Assembly: GCA_020427145.1 (NCBI GenBank)
Contig: JAGQOU010000215.1
Span: forward strand, 1 to 42,756
Length of the DNA stretch: 42,756 nucleotides
Reading direction: 5' to 3'
Source of the DNA: Planctomycetales bacterium
GTDB taxonomy: Bacteria; Planctomycetota; Planctomycetia; Pirellulales; Lacipirellulaceae
This document shows positions 24,305 to 33,466 of this stretch, in pieces. Position 1 is the first letter of the stretch, and every line of letters starts with the position of its first letter. The notes beneath the pieces are model-generated. The model did no database searches. It saw only the letters and a list, made by a program, of their open reading frames with translations, and was not told the origin of the DNA. The position numbers and the translations under genes were made by a program.

Positions 24305-26593
24305 ATGTTCCGTCGAGTCCTCGCTCACGAGTTCTTCCGCAGCTATTGCACATTGTTTTTGATCGCCGCCAGCGCGGCAGTCAGCGTCGCCCGCGAACCG
24401 GCGCTGGTCGACCTCGCCAATCCGCTGCAGGGGACCGACTCGATCGTTTCGTTCTCGCACGGCAATCTTTACCCGGCGATCGCGACGCCGTTTCCGATGA
24501 GCGCGTGGGCGCCGTTCACCCAGCCCGTGCCGGATTCGTTTTACTACCAGTACCGGCAATTGACCATCCGAGGAATTCGGCAAACCCACCAGCCGAGCCC
24601 CTGGATCAGCGATTACGGCGCCTTCGCGGTCATGCCTGTCGCCGGGGAGTTGCGTCTGAGCGACCGCGACCGCGGGGTCGAATTCTCGCACGACGACGAA
24701 ACGACCCGGCCCAGCTACTACCGCGTGTACTTGCCGCAGTACGACGCCACGATCGAGGTCACGCCCACCGCTCGGTGCGCTTCGTTCCGCGTGACGTTCG
24801 GCGACAAGGCGCCGGCCTATCTGGTGCTCGACGGATTTCCTGGCGGGTCGAACGTGACGGTTCTGCCCGAACAGCAACAAATCGTCGGCGAGTCGCGGTT
24901 CCGCAGCGGGGGAACGCCGGATAACTTCGCGAATCACTTCGTCGTGCAATTCGATCAGCCCATGAAATCCTACGGAGTGTGGGACCGGGATGGCGCCCGC
25001 GCGGGCGATTCGGCGCTGGCCGGCGAGTGGGTTGGCGCGTTCGTGGAGTTCGACGTGTCGAAGTCGCGCGTCGTGACGTTTCGCATCGCTTCGTCGTACA
25101 TCGACCAGGACCAGGCGAAGGTGACGCTGGAACGCGAAATCGGCGACGACGATTTTGACGCCGTACTGGCCAAGGCCGACGCCGCATGGAACAAGCAGCT
25201 GGGCATCATCGAGGTGGAAGGCGGAACGCTCGAGCAGCGGCAGACCTTCTACTCGGCGATGTACCGCAGTTCGCTGTTTCCGCACAGGTTTTACGAGGTC
25301 GACGCCAACGGCCAGAATCGCTACTACAGTCCGTACGACGGCAAGGTGCATCAAGGCGTGATGTACACCGACAGCGGCTTGTGGGACACGTTCCGTGCGG
25401 TGCATCCCCTGCTGAACCTCATCGCGCCGAAGATCAACGCGGAGATCCTGCAGGGTCTGCTCAACGCCTACGACGAGAGCGGCTGGCTGCCGGCGTGGGC
25501 CAGCCCGGGCCACCGCGGATGCATGATCGGCAATCACGCGTTCTCGCTGTTCGCCGACGCGTGGGTCAAAGGCAATCGCGACTTTGACGCCAAGAAGGCG
25601 CTGGCCGCGATGCAGCACGACGCCAACCAGCCCGGCCCAATCGGCAGCATCGGCCGCGAGGGCGCCGAGTACTACCGCGAGTTGGGTTACCTGCCTTCAC
25701 CCGACATCCGCGAAGCGACGGCCAAGACGCTGGAGTTCGCCTACGACGACTATTGTGCGAGCGTGCTGGCGCGCGAGTTGGGCGACGACGAGTTGGCCGA
25801 GGAGTTTGCCGAGAACTCGCAGAACTGGCACAACGTCTTTGACGCGGAGACCGGGTTTGTGCGCGGCCGGAAGAAGGACGGTTCGTGGGTCGAGAATTTC
25901 CACCCCGACGAATGGGGCGGGCCGTTCACCGAGGGCAACTCCTGGCATTGGACGTGGTGCGTGTTTCATGATCTCGACGGGCTGATGGAAGCCCTCGGGG
26001 GCCGCGAGGCGTTTGCCGACAAACTGGACGAAGTGTTCGAGGTGCCGCCCACGGTGCGCACCGGATCGTACGGCGGGTTGATCCACGAAATGACCGAAAT
26101 GATCGCGCTGAACATGGGGCAGTACGCTCACGGCAATCAGCCGATCCAGCACATGATTTACCTCTACGTCCACGCCGGCCAACCATGGAAGGCCCAGGCG
26201 CGCGTGCGCGAGGTGATGACCGAGATCTACGACCCGTCGCCCAAAGGCTATTGCGGCGACGAGGACAACGGCCAGACCTCGGCATGGTATGTGTTCAGCG
26301 CCATCGGATTCTATCCCGTGACGCCAGGCCATCCGACGTACATCCTGGGCAGCCCGCTGTTCGATCGGGCGACGATCCACCTGCCTGGCGGAAAGAAGTT
26401 CGTCGTGCAGGCGGACGATAACGGCCCCGAGGATGTGTACATTCAGTCGGCCAAACTCAACGGCAAGCCGTTGGATCGAGCGTGGCTCATGCACGACGAA
26501 GTTGCCAGCGGCGGCACGCTGCAGTTGCAGATGGGCCCCGAGCCCAACACGACCTGGGCGACCGATGCCGACGTACGGCCGCCAAGTTTTTGA
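24305..26593 (+). CDS. Glycoside hydrolase family 92 alpha-mannosidase, exported
   Basis: A 762-residue GH92 enzyme, a calcium-dependent exo-alpha-mannosidase family active mainly on alpha-1,2 and related linkages. Residues 1-30 form a signal peptide (FFRSYCTLFLIAASAAVSVA). The N-terminal beta domain begins DLANPLQGTDSIVSFSHGN. The alpha/alpha-barrel contains TFYSAMYRSSLFPHRFYE, MYTDSGLWDTFRAVHPLLNL and EGNSWHWTWCVFHD. The block GYCGDEDNGQTSAWYVFSAI near the end is a clear GH92 marker with the acidic catalytic/calcium residues. Length matches the family. It is the last gene of the mannoside operon and convergent with the ATPase gene 84 bases on. The enzyme should act in the periplasm or at the cell surface. 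Confidence 0.94.
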   Translation: MFRRVLAHEFFRSYCTLFLIAASAAVSVAREPALVDLANPLQGTDSIVSFSHGNLYPAIATPFPMSAWAPFTQPVPDSFYYQYRQLTIRGIRQTHQPSPWISDYGAFAVMPVAGELRLSDRDRGVEFSHDDETTRPSYYRVYLPQYDATIEVTPTARCASFRVTFGDKAPAYLVLDGFPGGSNVTVLPEQQQIVGESRFRSGGTPDNFANHFVVQFDQPMKSYGVWDRDGARAGDSALAGEWVGAFVEFDVSKSRVVTFRIASSYIDQDQAKVTLEREIGDDDFDAVLAKADAAWNKQLGIIEVEGGTLEQRQTFYSAMYRSSLFPHRFYEVDANGQNRYYSPYDGKVHQGVMYTDSGLWDTFRAVHPLLNLIAPKINAEILQGLLNAYDESGWLPAWASPGHRGCMIGNHAFSLFADAWVKGNRDFDAKKALAAMQHDANQPGPIGSIGREGAEYYRELGYLPSPDIREATAKTLEFAYDDYCASVLARELGDDELAEEFAENSQNWHNVFDAETGFVRGRKKDGSWVENFHPDEWGGPFTEGNSWHWTWCVFHDLDGLMEALGGREAFADKLDEVFEVPPTVRTGSYGGLIHEMTEMIALNMGQYAHGNQPIQHMIYLYVHAGQPWKAQARVREVMTEIYDPSPKGYCGDEDNGQTSAWYVFSAIGFYPVTPGHPTYILGSPLFDRATIHLPGGKKFVVQADDNGPEDVYIQSAKLNGKPLDRAWLMHDEVASGGTLQLQMGPEPNTTWATDADVRPPSF

Positions 26594-26677
26594 TTACGAC
26601 GTGTGGTTGGAACAATTGGCCCTTCCCATCGATAGCGCAAGCCGCCGACGTGCGAGACCGCGTGCTGATCCTCACGC

Positions 26678-29600
26678 TCACGCCGCGTCGAGCGAGCGGC
26701 GTTGGGCGGCGCGTTCAATCCACCGTGCAACCTTGGCAGCGGTGGGCGCCGGGCTGTTGCGGAGGATGCGCTGGCCCTCCTTGGTACGGCAATAGGCCGT
26801 GATCGTGCGGGCCAACTCGGTCGGATCAGCGCCGGAAATCCGTTTCGGTTCTGTGAAGCCGCAGGCCACCAACAGTTGGGCGCCGTAGCCGCGCAGTTCG
26901 GGAATGCGGCAGACCAGCCGCGCCTGCTGCTGCCACGCGACGAGCTTCTCGTGCGTGATCCGGCGGTCAGACAACTCGTCGGCCACGGAGACCGGGTCGC
27001 ACGCCAGCAGGTCGGCCACCGTGCGGATGCCCGCCTCGACGAGCAGCGCCGACGTCTTTTCGCCAATCGAAGGTGCGTCGACCACGGGGCTGGAGGTTTC
27101 CAAGAAGAACCGCAACGGTCGTGTCGAGCGCGTCTGCTCGCTGCGGCGGGTGCGGCGCGGAGTGTCGCGCTGAATTTCCTTGCGTTCGGTCCGATCGCTT
27201 TGCTGCGTGCGAGGCGAACGGCGCGCCTCGCCCTGCCCCGCGCCAGTAAACTGGCGAATGCGCGGCGCGGCGGCGCGGTGAGTCCGCCACGCGGAATAGG
27301 CGCCAGATCGCCGCCAACGATCGATCTCATCAGCGGCGGCGCGTTGCCAGGTGCGAAACTGATTGCGCTCGTACCGTTTGCGAGCGGAAACAAATCGAGT
27401 TCCGCGCGACGAATCCAGGAACGCGTCGGCCAGGGCGACCAATTCGCCGAGATCGGCGTCAGCCAACTGTTTGGGCGTTTCGATGCCGCAGGCGGCCAGC
27501 AGTTGGGCGTCGTTCAGCGAGACGCCCGGGACGAAACACATCAGCCGCATGTGGGTTTGCCACAGCGCGACCACGGCCGCCGTGGCGGTGGGGTGCTTGA
27601 GTCCGTCCGCAATGGCCTGCGGATCCGCGCGCAGCAAGTCGCCGGCGGTGCGAATGCCAAGCCGCGCGAAGCGGCTCGCCGTGTCGTTGCCCAACACGGG
27701 GAAGTCGGCCATGCTGGCGTCTTCAGTCAGGTAATAGACGGTTTGCTCGGCGTCGGACGCGGGCCAAACTCCGGTGACGCGCAGTTGCGGTCCAGTTTCG
27801 TCGACCGTCTCGCGCACGACGCGCGTGGTCGCCACTTCGTCGACGACGGGCGCCGGCTGGGTCGGCTCAATCGCGCTGCGTTGCTGCCGCAGTTCGTCCA
27901 TCGCGTACAGATTGGCGCCTAGCGAAGTGAAGCGGCGAACCGCTTCGCGATCTTCGGTAAAGACGAGCGTCTGCCTGCCCGAGGCGGCAAAGCTCGCCAG
28001 CACGCCGGCCATGGCGGCCGCCGCCGCAGCGTCCTGGCGCAGAAACGGCTCGTCGAGCACCAACGGCAGGTGCGTGCCGCGAGCGGCGTGCGAGGCGACC
28101 AGAGCGAGCGTAACGGCAAGGTAAGTCTGATCGCGCTCGCCGGGGGTGAGTTGCTCGAAGCTGCGGGTGCGACCGTCGCGATCGACCACTTCGCCCGGCT
28201 TGTCGCCATGCCGACCGCGGACCTGCACAAGCCGGCCGTCGGTCAGTTTGGCCAGCACGTCGGAGGCGCGCCAGCCGTCAACCGGCGGCGCCGCGGGTCG
28301 TTCGCAGTCGCATGCCAGGTGGCGAGCGATCTGGGATTCGATTTCGTCGAGTTCGGCCTTCAATTGCGCGACCGACTCGGCGTCGAGCAAACCGGCGCGA
28401 CTGCGTTGCCAGTCGTTCCACTGTCGCTCCCCGGCGGCGATTTCGCCGTCGACTTCGACGATCTGGCCGCGGAGGGTTTCCATGCGCTGCTGCAACTCGT
28501 CAGCGGCGCGACGGGCTTCGTCATGTCCGCGGACGCGGTCGCCGCGGCCGAGCAACATCGCCTCCGAATCGACGACAAACCGGCCGTGGTGCTCGCAACG
28601 ACAATGCTCGTCGGCCGGAGCGTCGGGGTACAGCACCACCGGCTGCGATTCGAGCCGCATGCGGTGGAGCAAACCCTGCCGTTGGCCGAGCAACTGCTCC
28701 AGCTGCTCGGAAAGATCGGTTTGGGCCCGGGTGAGCTGCCGGGCCTCGGCCTGCAATTGCATGCGGCGGAACGCGCGTTCCTGTTCGGTAATCTGCCCGC
28801 ACAAGGCGTAGGCTTGCTGCCGCAGCATGTCCGCCACGGGTGACAAACGGGCGTGGGCGTCGGCGTCGTAGCGGGAATCGCTCTCGACGGCGCGAGCGAG
28901 TTGCGCCGTTTCGGCGTCGAGGTCGTCCAGCAGGCGCTCGATCACTCCCAGCGTGGCGCGTTGGTCGGCGAGGCTGTCGACATCGCTGGCGGCGCCGGCG
29001 GATTGCGACTCGGCCAATTCGCGGCGAACCACCGCTTCGCGTTGTTGCAAGTCGGCGAGCGTCTGGCGGCAGCGGCCGATCTCGGCGTCGAGTTGTTCGA
29101 TCTGCGACTGCAGCTTCTCGTGTTCGCCAGGCGCAGTACGGCGGGCGGCGGCTTCCAGGGCGAAGTACCGCAACCGCATCGTCACTCCGGCCAGCTCGGC
29201 CTGCAGGCGGTGCAGTTCGCCCAGAAGTTGCTCGCGGCGCGTGCGGCGTTGGCCGAGCGACGCTTCCAACTCGGCAAGTTGCCGCTGTAGGTCGCCGCTC
29301 TGCCGCCGACGTCCGGCAAGGCGCGACTCAAGCTGCTCGGTCACTTGATCGCGCCGGGCCGCCAAAGCGTCTAACTGACGGCTGTTGGGCTGGGCGCGTA
29401 TCGTCGACGCGTCTGGCCGGTGGTCGGTGCAGCGGGACTCGCCGTCATCCGCCTTCAGCAAGGCATTGAAGTCGCGGGCAAAATCTGGAGCAAACAGCTC
29501 CTCGACGCGCGGTCCTTCGGCAAAATCGACCGCGTAGAGTTGGGCGAGCAGCCGCGGAGACGCATCGCCGAGCAACCGCTGCACCGTGCGACTGTCGACC

Positions 29601-29908
29601 GCCGCGCCATGATCGGCCGCCACAGTGAGCCGGCCGGTCGGCGAACCATCGCGGTGCCGTCGCAGGACATAGCCGCCGTGGGGAACGTCGATCGTGAGCG
29701 AACCCTCGACCAAGGGCGTGGTCTGACCGAACTCGCGTCGCCATGCGCTGCCCGTCCTGCCGTACAGCAGTTGAGCGACGAGTTGGGCGACGGTGCTCTT
29801 TCCGCTCCGCGCACGGCCGTGAATGATGTTCGCTTGCTGGCTCAACCGGTCGACTGCCAGATCGGACCAACCGCCGTCGCCGGCGAGCGCAAGTCGAGAG
29901 ATTTTCAT
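26678..29908 (-). CDS. SMC/YhaN-like coiled-coil ATPase with two DUF4332-like helix-hairpin-helix regions
   Basis: A 1076-residue protein. Residues 1-60 carry a RecF/YhaN-type head with Walker A GRARSGKST (31-39). Two long coiled-coil arms (about 175-310 and 330-560, Gln/Glu/Arg/Leu-rich) flank a metal-site-like apex EHCRCEHHG (about 432-440). The head closes with LTPGERDQTYLAVTLAL and Walker B LPLVLDEPFLRQD (about 615-628). The C-terminal part has two DUF4332-like repeats (about 726-860 and 943-1076) with matching lines such as ASRFARLGIRTAGDLLRADP and SALLVEAGIRTVADLLACDP, which look like helix-hairpin-helix DNA binders. The ATG at 29908 has AAGGA eight bases upstream; the longer frame to 30004 is not used. 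DNA repair or processing is inferred. No nuclease partner gene is adjacent. Confidence 0.85.
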   Translation of the reverse strand: MKISRLALAGDGGWSDLAVDRLSQQANIIHGRARSGKSTVAQLVAQLLYGRTGSAWRREFGQTTPLVEGSLTIDVPHGGYVLRRHRDGSPTGRLTVAADHGAAVDSRTVQRLLGDASPRLLAQLYAVDFAEGPRVEELFAPDFARDFNALLKADDGESRCTDHRPDASTIRAQPNSRQLDALAARRDQVTEQLESRLAGRRRQSGDLQRQLAELEASLGQRRTRREQLLGELHRLQAELAGVTMRLRYFALEAAARRTAPGEHEKLQSQIEQLDAEIGRCRQTLADLQQREAVVRRELAESQSAGAASDVDSLADQRATLGVIERLLDDLDAETAQLARAVESDSRYDADAHARLSPVADMLRQQAYALCGQITEQERAFRRMQLQAEARQLTRAQTDLSEQLEQLLGQRQGLLHRMRLESQPVVLYPDAPADEHCRCEHHGRFVVDSEAMLLGRGDRVRGHDEARRAADELQQRMETLRGQIVEVDGEIAAGERQWNDWQRSRAGLLDAESVAQLKAELDEIESQIARHLACDCERPAAPPVDGWRASDVLAKLTDGRLVQVRGRHGDKPGEVVDRDGRTRSFEQLTPGERDQTYLAVTLALVASHAARGTHLPLVLDEPFLRQDAAAAAAMAGVLASFAASGRQTLVFTEDREAVRRFTSLGANLYAMDELRQQRSAIEPTQPAPVVDEVATTRVVRETVDETGPQLRVTGVWPASDAEQTVYYLTEDASMADFPVLGNDTASRFARLGIRTAGDLLRADPQAIADGLKHPTATAAVVALWQTHMRLMCFVPGVSLNDAQLLAACGIETPKQLADADLGELVALADAFLDSSRGTRFVSARKRYERNQFRTWQRAAADEIDRWRRSGAYSAWRTHRAAAPRIRQFTGAGQGEARRSPRTQQSDRTERKEIQRDTPRRTRRSEQTRSTRPLRFFLETSSPVVDAPSIGEKTSALLVEAGIRTVADLLACDPVSVADELSDRRITHEKLVAWQQQARLVCRIPELRGYGAQLLVACGFTEPKRISGADPTELARTITAYCRTKEGQRILRNSPAPTAAKVARWIERAAQRRSLDAA

Positions 29909-30130
29909 CCGTAGCATCCTTGCACGGGGCGGCCGCACGGGCCGCAAGCAGATATGAGTCGACAGCGCACCGGCGCCGCGCGGGAGCGGCGCCGCTGGGC
30001 GCATTTTCCATTGCCTTGAGAGTAGTCAAAACCCGGGGGCAAGGCAACGCGAGTGTTGCTGGCGCCGAGGGCGACGACGTCCTCATCGGCGCTGCTAGCT
30101 GCCAGCGATCGGCTGAAGCAACCGGCGCCG

Positions 30131-30739
30131 TTACTTGGCGACCGACCCGAGGCGAACTACGAATTCGCCGCCGATCTCGATATACGGTGAGCGGAGTTCC
30201 CGCTGCCGAACCACCCTGACAATCACCTGGATCGGTTCGGCTCGATAGGACGACCGCAACTTGCAGGCGATAAATGGCGCCGTGATGCGGCCCATGTTGA
30301 CCATGCCCAGCCCCCCGGCCGAGACGTTGACCACCATCATTTGGAATGTGGGGCTAATCGGGTAAAATTGCTCGTCGAGTTCCACGCCTGCGGCGAGCAA
30401 TGCGACGGCGACCCGCCTCGACCTGCGTTTCTCCGGTGCATAACCATCTGATTCATGGGCGGCCATCCGAACGATTTCGGCACGCGTGTCGGTACTGATC
30501 GGCGGCAAATAGCTGGTGTCGAAGTGGCGGTCGTCCAGTGCGACGCGATCGCCCAGAGCGGGAAGTCTGTCAGGTATGCAAATCGCAGGAAAGGGGATCC
30601 CGCACTCCACGCACTGCCACACCGCGGCGTGCTCGCCCGCTTCGGCAATCCGAAGAGGCAATTCGCGATTGCACCGATTGCAGATCATCCCTTCGGCGCA
30701 CGGCGCCAAGAGGGCGCCGCTGCTTCCGTACGTTGACAT
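30131..30739 (-). CDS. Zinc-ribbon plus PilZ-like domain protein
   Basis: A 202-residue protein. Residues about 17-48 carry CNRCNREL and CVECGIPF, two CxxC pairs forming a zinc ribbon. The second half (about 105-198) resembles a PilZ domain, the cyclic-di-GMP receptor fold: an Arg-rich EKRRSRRVAV box is followed by VNVSAGGLGMVNMG, the (D/N)xSxxG box. The order and spacing match PilZ, although divergence leaves c-di-GMP binding unproven. There is no signal peptide. AGGAG lies six bases before the ATG at 30739. It is upstream of the big ATPase gene on the same strand (222-base gap) and divergent from the oxidase gene (171 bases). It may act as a second-messenger-responsive adaptor. Confidence 0.72.
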   Translation of the reverse strand: MSTYGSSGALLAPCAEGMICNRCNRELPLRIAEAGEHAAVWQCVECGIPFPAICIPDRLPALGDRVALDDRHFDTSYLPPISTDTRAEIVRMAAHESDGYAPEKRRSRRVAVALLAAGVELDEQFYPISPTFQMMVVNVSAGGLGMVNMGRITAPFIACKLRSSYRAEPIQVIVRVVRQRELRSPYIEIGGEFVVRLGSVAK

Positions 30740-30910
30740 AGTCGCTCCTATGCCTTTCGTGACCGTCGACTCGGATGAGTCCAGATGAGATTGGCCGCAG
30801 ACTTCCGGAAAGCGTTGCGGTCTAGTGGAAATTTAGGTCGTATCTGCAACTGAGAGCGTTTCAATCGACGATTTACCGCAACTCCTGCGGTTCCCCGGAG
30901 TGAATTCGTA

Positions 30911-32044
30911 ATGAGGACAACGTTTGATGCAGTTGTGCTGGGGATCGGGGGAATCGGTTCGGCCGCGTTGTATCGTTTGGCGCGGCGCGGGCTGCGGGTC
31001 CTCGGCGTCGATCGATACGAGCCGCCGCATGATCGCGGCAGTTCGCACGGAGAAACGCGGATCATTCGCAAAGCGTATTTCGAACACCCTGACTATGTGC
31101 CGCTGGCCGAAGCAGCACTGGCCGAGTGGAACGAGTTGGGTCGGGCCACGCGGCAGAACCTGCACCGTACGACAGGGCTCCTGGAGTTGGGGCCGCCCGC
31201 GGGCGTTGTCGTGCCGGGCGTGCTGCAGGCGGCCCGGCAGCATGGCCTGCAGGTCGAACAACCAACGGCGGCCGAAGCCGCCCGACGCTGGCCGGGCTTC
31301 GTGGCCGACGGACTTGCCGTCGTGTATGAACCGGACGCAGGCGTGCTGTTTGTCGAGCGATGTGTTGCGGCGCACCTCGCGGCGGCGCAGGCAGCCGGGG
31401 CCCAAGTCTTGCCGGGCGTTGAGGCGTTCGGCTGGCGATGCGGCAAGTCGCTCACGCTGACCACCGCGGCCGGGGAGTTTCAGACCGAACGTTTGATCGT
31501 CGCCGCCGGCGCATGGTCCGGCGCGCTGCTGGCCGAGTTGGGCGTGCCGCTGACGCCGCGGCGGCAGATGGTCACCTGGCACGACGCGGCCCCCGCACTG
31601 CACGCCGACGCGGGATGTCCCTGCTTTCTGTTCGAACTGCCCAGCGGCGTCTTATACGGTTTTCCTGATTTGGGCGACGGACTGAAAGTGGGCGACCACG
31701 CTCCCGGCGCCGTGGTCGACGACCCGGGCCGCCTGGATCGCGAATTGCACCCCGGCGACCGCGAGCCTCTGTCGGCATTCCTGCGCGAGCGACTGCCCGG
31801 CGCCACGCCCGCTCCCCTGCGGCACTCGGCGTGCATGTATACGATGTCGCCCGACGAGCACTTCGTCCTTGACCGCCACCCAGCAGACAAGCGCATCGTC
31901 CTGGCGGCAGGGCTGTCCGGGCATGGTTTCAAGTTCGCTCCCGTGTTGGGCGAAGCGCTCGCCGATTTGGCAATCGAAGGAGCCAGCCGGCTTCCGATTG
32001 ATTTCTTGTCGCTCGCTCGGTTTGGCAGTTCCGAGTCGCCCTAG
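30911..32044 (+). CDS. FAD-dependent amine oxidase, monomeric sarcosine/pipecolate oxidase family
   Basis: A 377-residue flavoenzyme. The FAD-binding start is FDAVVLGIGGIGSAALYRLA, and GSSHGETRIIRKAYFEHPDY is the diagnostic MSOX/PIPOX block. SACMYTMSPDEHF (Cys308) contains the Cys that carries covalent FAD in monomeric sarcosine oxidase; the last block GLSGHGFKFAPVLGE is also conserved. The family oxidises N-methyl or cyclic secondary amino acids (sarcosine, pipecolate, N-methyltryptophan) and makes hydrogen peroxide. The neighbours point to L-pipecolate as the substrate here: a LysDH-like gene is 156 bases downstream and an ALDH7-type gene follows. Sarcosine oxidase cannot be excluded. No start-site alternative is strong; a GGAG motif lies just upstream of the ATG at 30911. 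Confidence 0.88.
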   Translation: MRTTFDAVVLGIGGIGSAALYRLARRGLRVLGVDRYEPPHDRGSSHGETRIIRKAYFEHPDYVPLAEAALAEWNELGRATRQNLHRTTGLLELGPPAGVVVPGVLQAARQHGLQVEQPTAAEAARRWPGFVADGLAVVYEPDAGVLFVERCVAAHLAAAQAAGAQVLPGVEAFGWRCGKSLTLTTAAGEFQTERLIVAAGAWSGALLAELGVPLTPRRQMVTWHDAAPALHADAGCPCFLFELPSGVLYGFPDLGDGLKVGDHAPGAVVDDPGRLDRELHPGDREPLSAFLRERLPGATPAPLRHSACMYTMSPDEHFVLDRHPADKRIVLAAGLSGHGFKFAPVLGEALADLAIEGASRLPIDFLSLARFGSSESP

Positions 32045-32200
32045 ACGGTCCCCTCCCCCTGGTGCGCATGCGCTTCTGGAAAGAGCGCAATCGCTTCTGC
32101 GCACCCTCCCGAAGGCCCGTCGGGGTGGTAGTATTGAGGTTGGGGCGACCACTTCCATCCGAACAGAGAGCTGCCGCGCCAGCGGCGGAGAGCAGGACCG

Positions 32201-33349
32201 ATGCACACTGTCTTGTTATTGGGGGCCGGGAAAATCGGCCGGATGATTGCCCGGTTCCTCGTCGACTCGGGCGACTACCGCGTGAAAGTCGCCGACGCTG
32301 ACGCCGACGCCCTCCGGCGGCTGGCCGACCGCGTGGCGATTGAACCCGTCGAGCTCGATGTGGCCGACGCGGCCGCGTTGGGCCGGGCGCTGGCCGATTG
32401 CGATTCGGTGATCTCGGCCCTCAGCTACTACCACAACCCGGACGTGGCCCAAGCCGCCTTGGCCGCGGGAACCAGTTACTTTGATCTGACCGAGGACGTG
32501 GAGACGACGCGGCGGGTGCGCGAAATCGCCGAGCAGGCGCAACCGGGGCAAATCTTCATGCCGCAGTGCGGGCTGGCGCCAGGATTTATCTCAATTGTCG
32601 CCCATCACCTGACCAAGTATTTCGACAAGCTCGACATCGTGAAGATGCGGGTCGGCGCCCTGCCGCAGTTTCCGACCGGGTCGTTGAAGTACAACCTGAC
32701 TTGGTCCACCGACGGTTTGATCAACGAGTACTGCAACCCGTGCGACGCGGTCTACGCCGGGCGACGCATTGACGTGCTGCCGCTGGAGGGGCTCGAGCAT
32801 TTTTCGCTCGATGGCGTGCGCTACGAGGCGTTCAACACCAGCGGCGGCCTGGGCACGCTGTGCGAGACGCTGGAAGGCCAGTTGCGGGAACTCAACTACA
32901 AAACGATCCGCTACCAGGGGCACCGCGATCAGATGGTCATGCTGGTCAACGAGTTGCAGCTGGGCGAACATCGCGACACGCTCAAGGAAATCCTCGAGCG
33001 CTCGGTGCCGATCACCTTCCAGGACGTGGTTGTCACGTTCTGCACCGTCACGGGCTGGCGGGACAACCAGCTGGTGCAGGTGACCGACGCACGGAAGATT
33101 TATCACGAATACATCGGCGACGAGAATTGGAGCGCCATTCAAATCACCACCGCCGCGGGAATTTGCGCCGCGGTCGATATGCACGAAGCCGGCAAGCTGC
33201 CCGAGCGCGGATTCGTGCGACAGGAACAGGTCGACTTCGACGAGTTCATCGCCAACCGGTTCGGCAAGCATTACGATGCCGCCAGCGCAACGCGGTTTAG
33301 CACCGGAGCGGGCAGCTTGCCGAAGGCGTCGTTCAAGGGAAAGAATTAA
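32201..33349 (+). CDS. Saccharopine dehydrogenase-family protein, likely lysine 6-dehydrogenase type
   Basis: A 382-residue NAD(P)-dependent dehydrogenase. The Rossmann start is VLLLGAGKIGRMIARFLVDS, and a conserved catalytic region reads FMPQCGLAPGFISIVAHHL. Tyr and His residues in LSYYHNPDVAQAALAAGTSY and the block FNTSGGLGTLCETLEGQ are family features. The length (about 380) matches the lysine 6-dehydrogenase branch better than the 440-450 residue saccharopine reductase. The product would be allysine, which closes to piperideine-6-carboxylate. GCAGGA before the ATG at 32201 sets the start. It lies between the pipecolate-oxidase-like and ALDH7-like genes. Saccharopine reductase activity remains an alternative. 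Confidence 0.85.
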   Translation: MHTVLLLGAGKIGRMIARFLVDSGDYRVKVADADADALRRLADRVAIEPVELDVADAAALGRALADCDSVISALSYYHNPDVAQAALAAGTSYFDLTEDVETTRRVREIAEQAQPGQIFMPQCGLAPGFISIVAHHLTKYFDKLDIVKMRVGALPQFPTGSLKYNLTWSTDGLINEYCNPCDAVYAGRRIDVLPLEGLEHFSLDGVRYEAFNTSGGLGTLCETLEGQLRELNYKTIRYQGHRDQMVMLVNELQLGEHRDTLKEILERSVPITFQDVVVTFCTVTGWRDNQLVQVTDARKIYHEYIGDENWSAIQITTAAGICAAVDMHEAGKLPERGFVRQEQVDFDEFIANRFGKHYDAASATRFSTGAGSLPKASFKGKN

Positions 33350-33466
33350 TCAGTCGGTCACCGGCCCGCGTGGCGGCCCGGCGAGCGACCTTGAATTTCG
33401 CAGAGTCGTCACTTTACTTCTCAATCAGATAGCCTCGACGCCGCGCGGCGCGACCGCGCTGAACAC

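Noticed and set aside
24287..25618. Leftward open frame of 443 residues opposite GH92
   Set aside because: Antisense to GH92, no motif.
28580..28615. Calling the coiled-coil apex a Rad50 zinc hook
   Set aside because: The motif is CRC followed by EHH, not CxxC, so the zinc-hook label is not justified; kept only as a finding to check.
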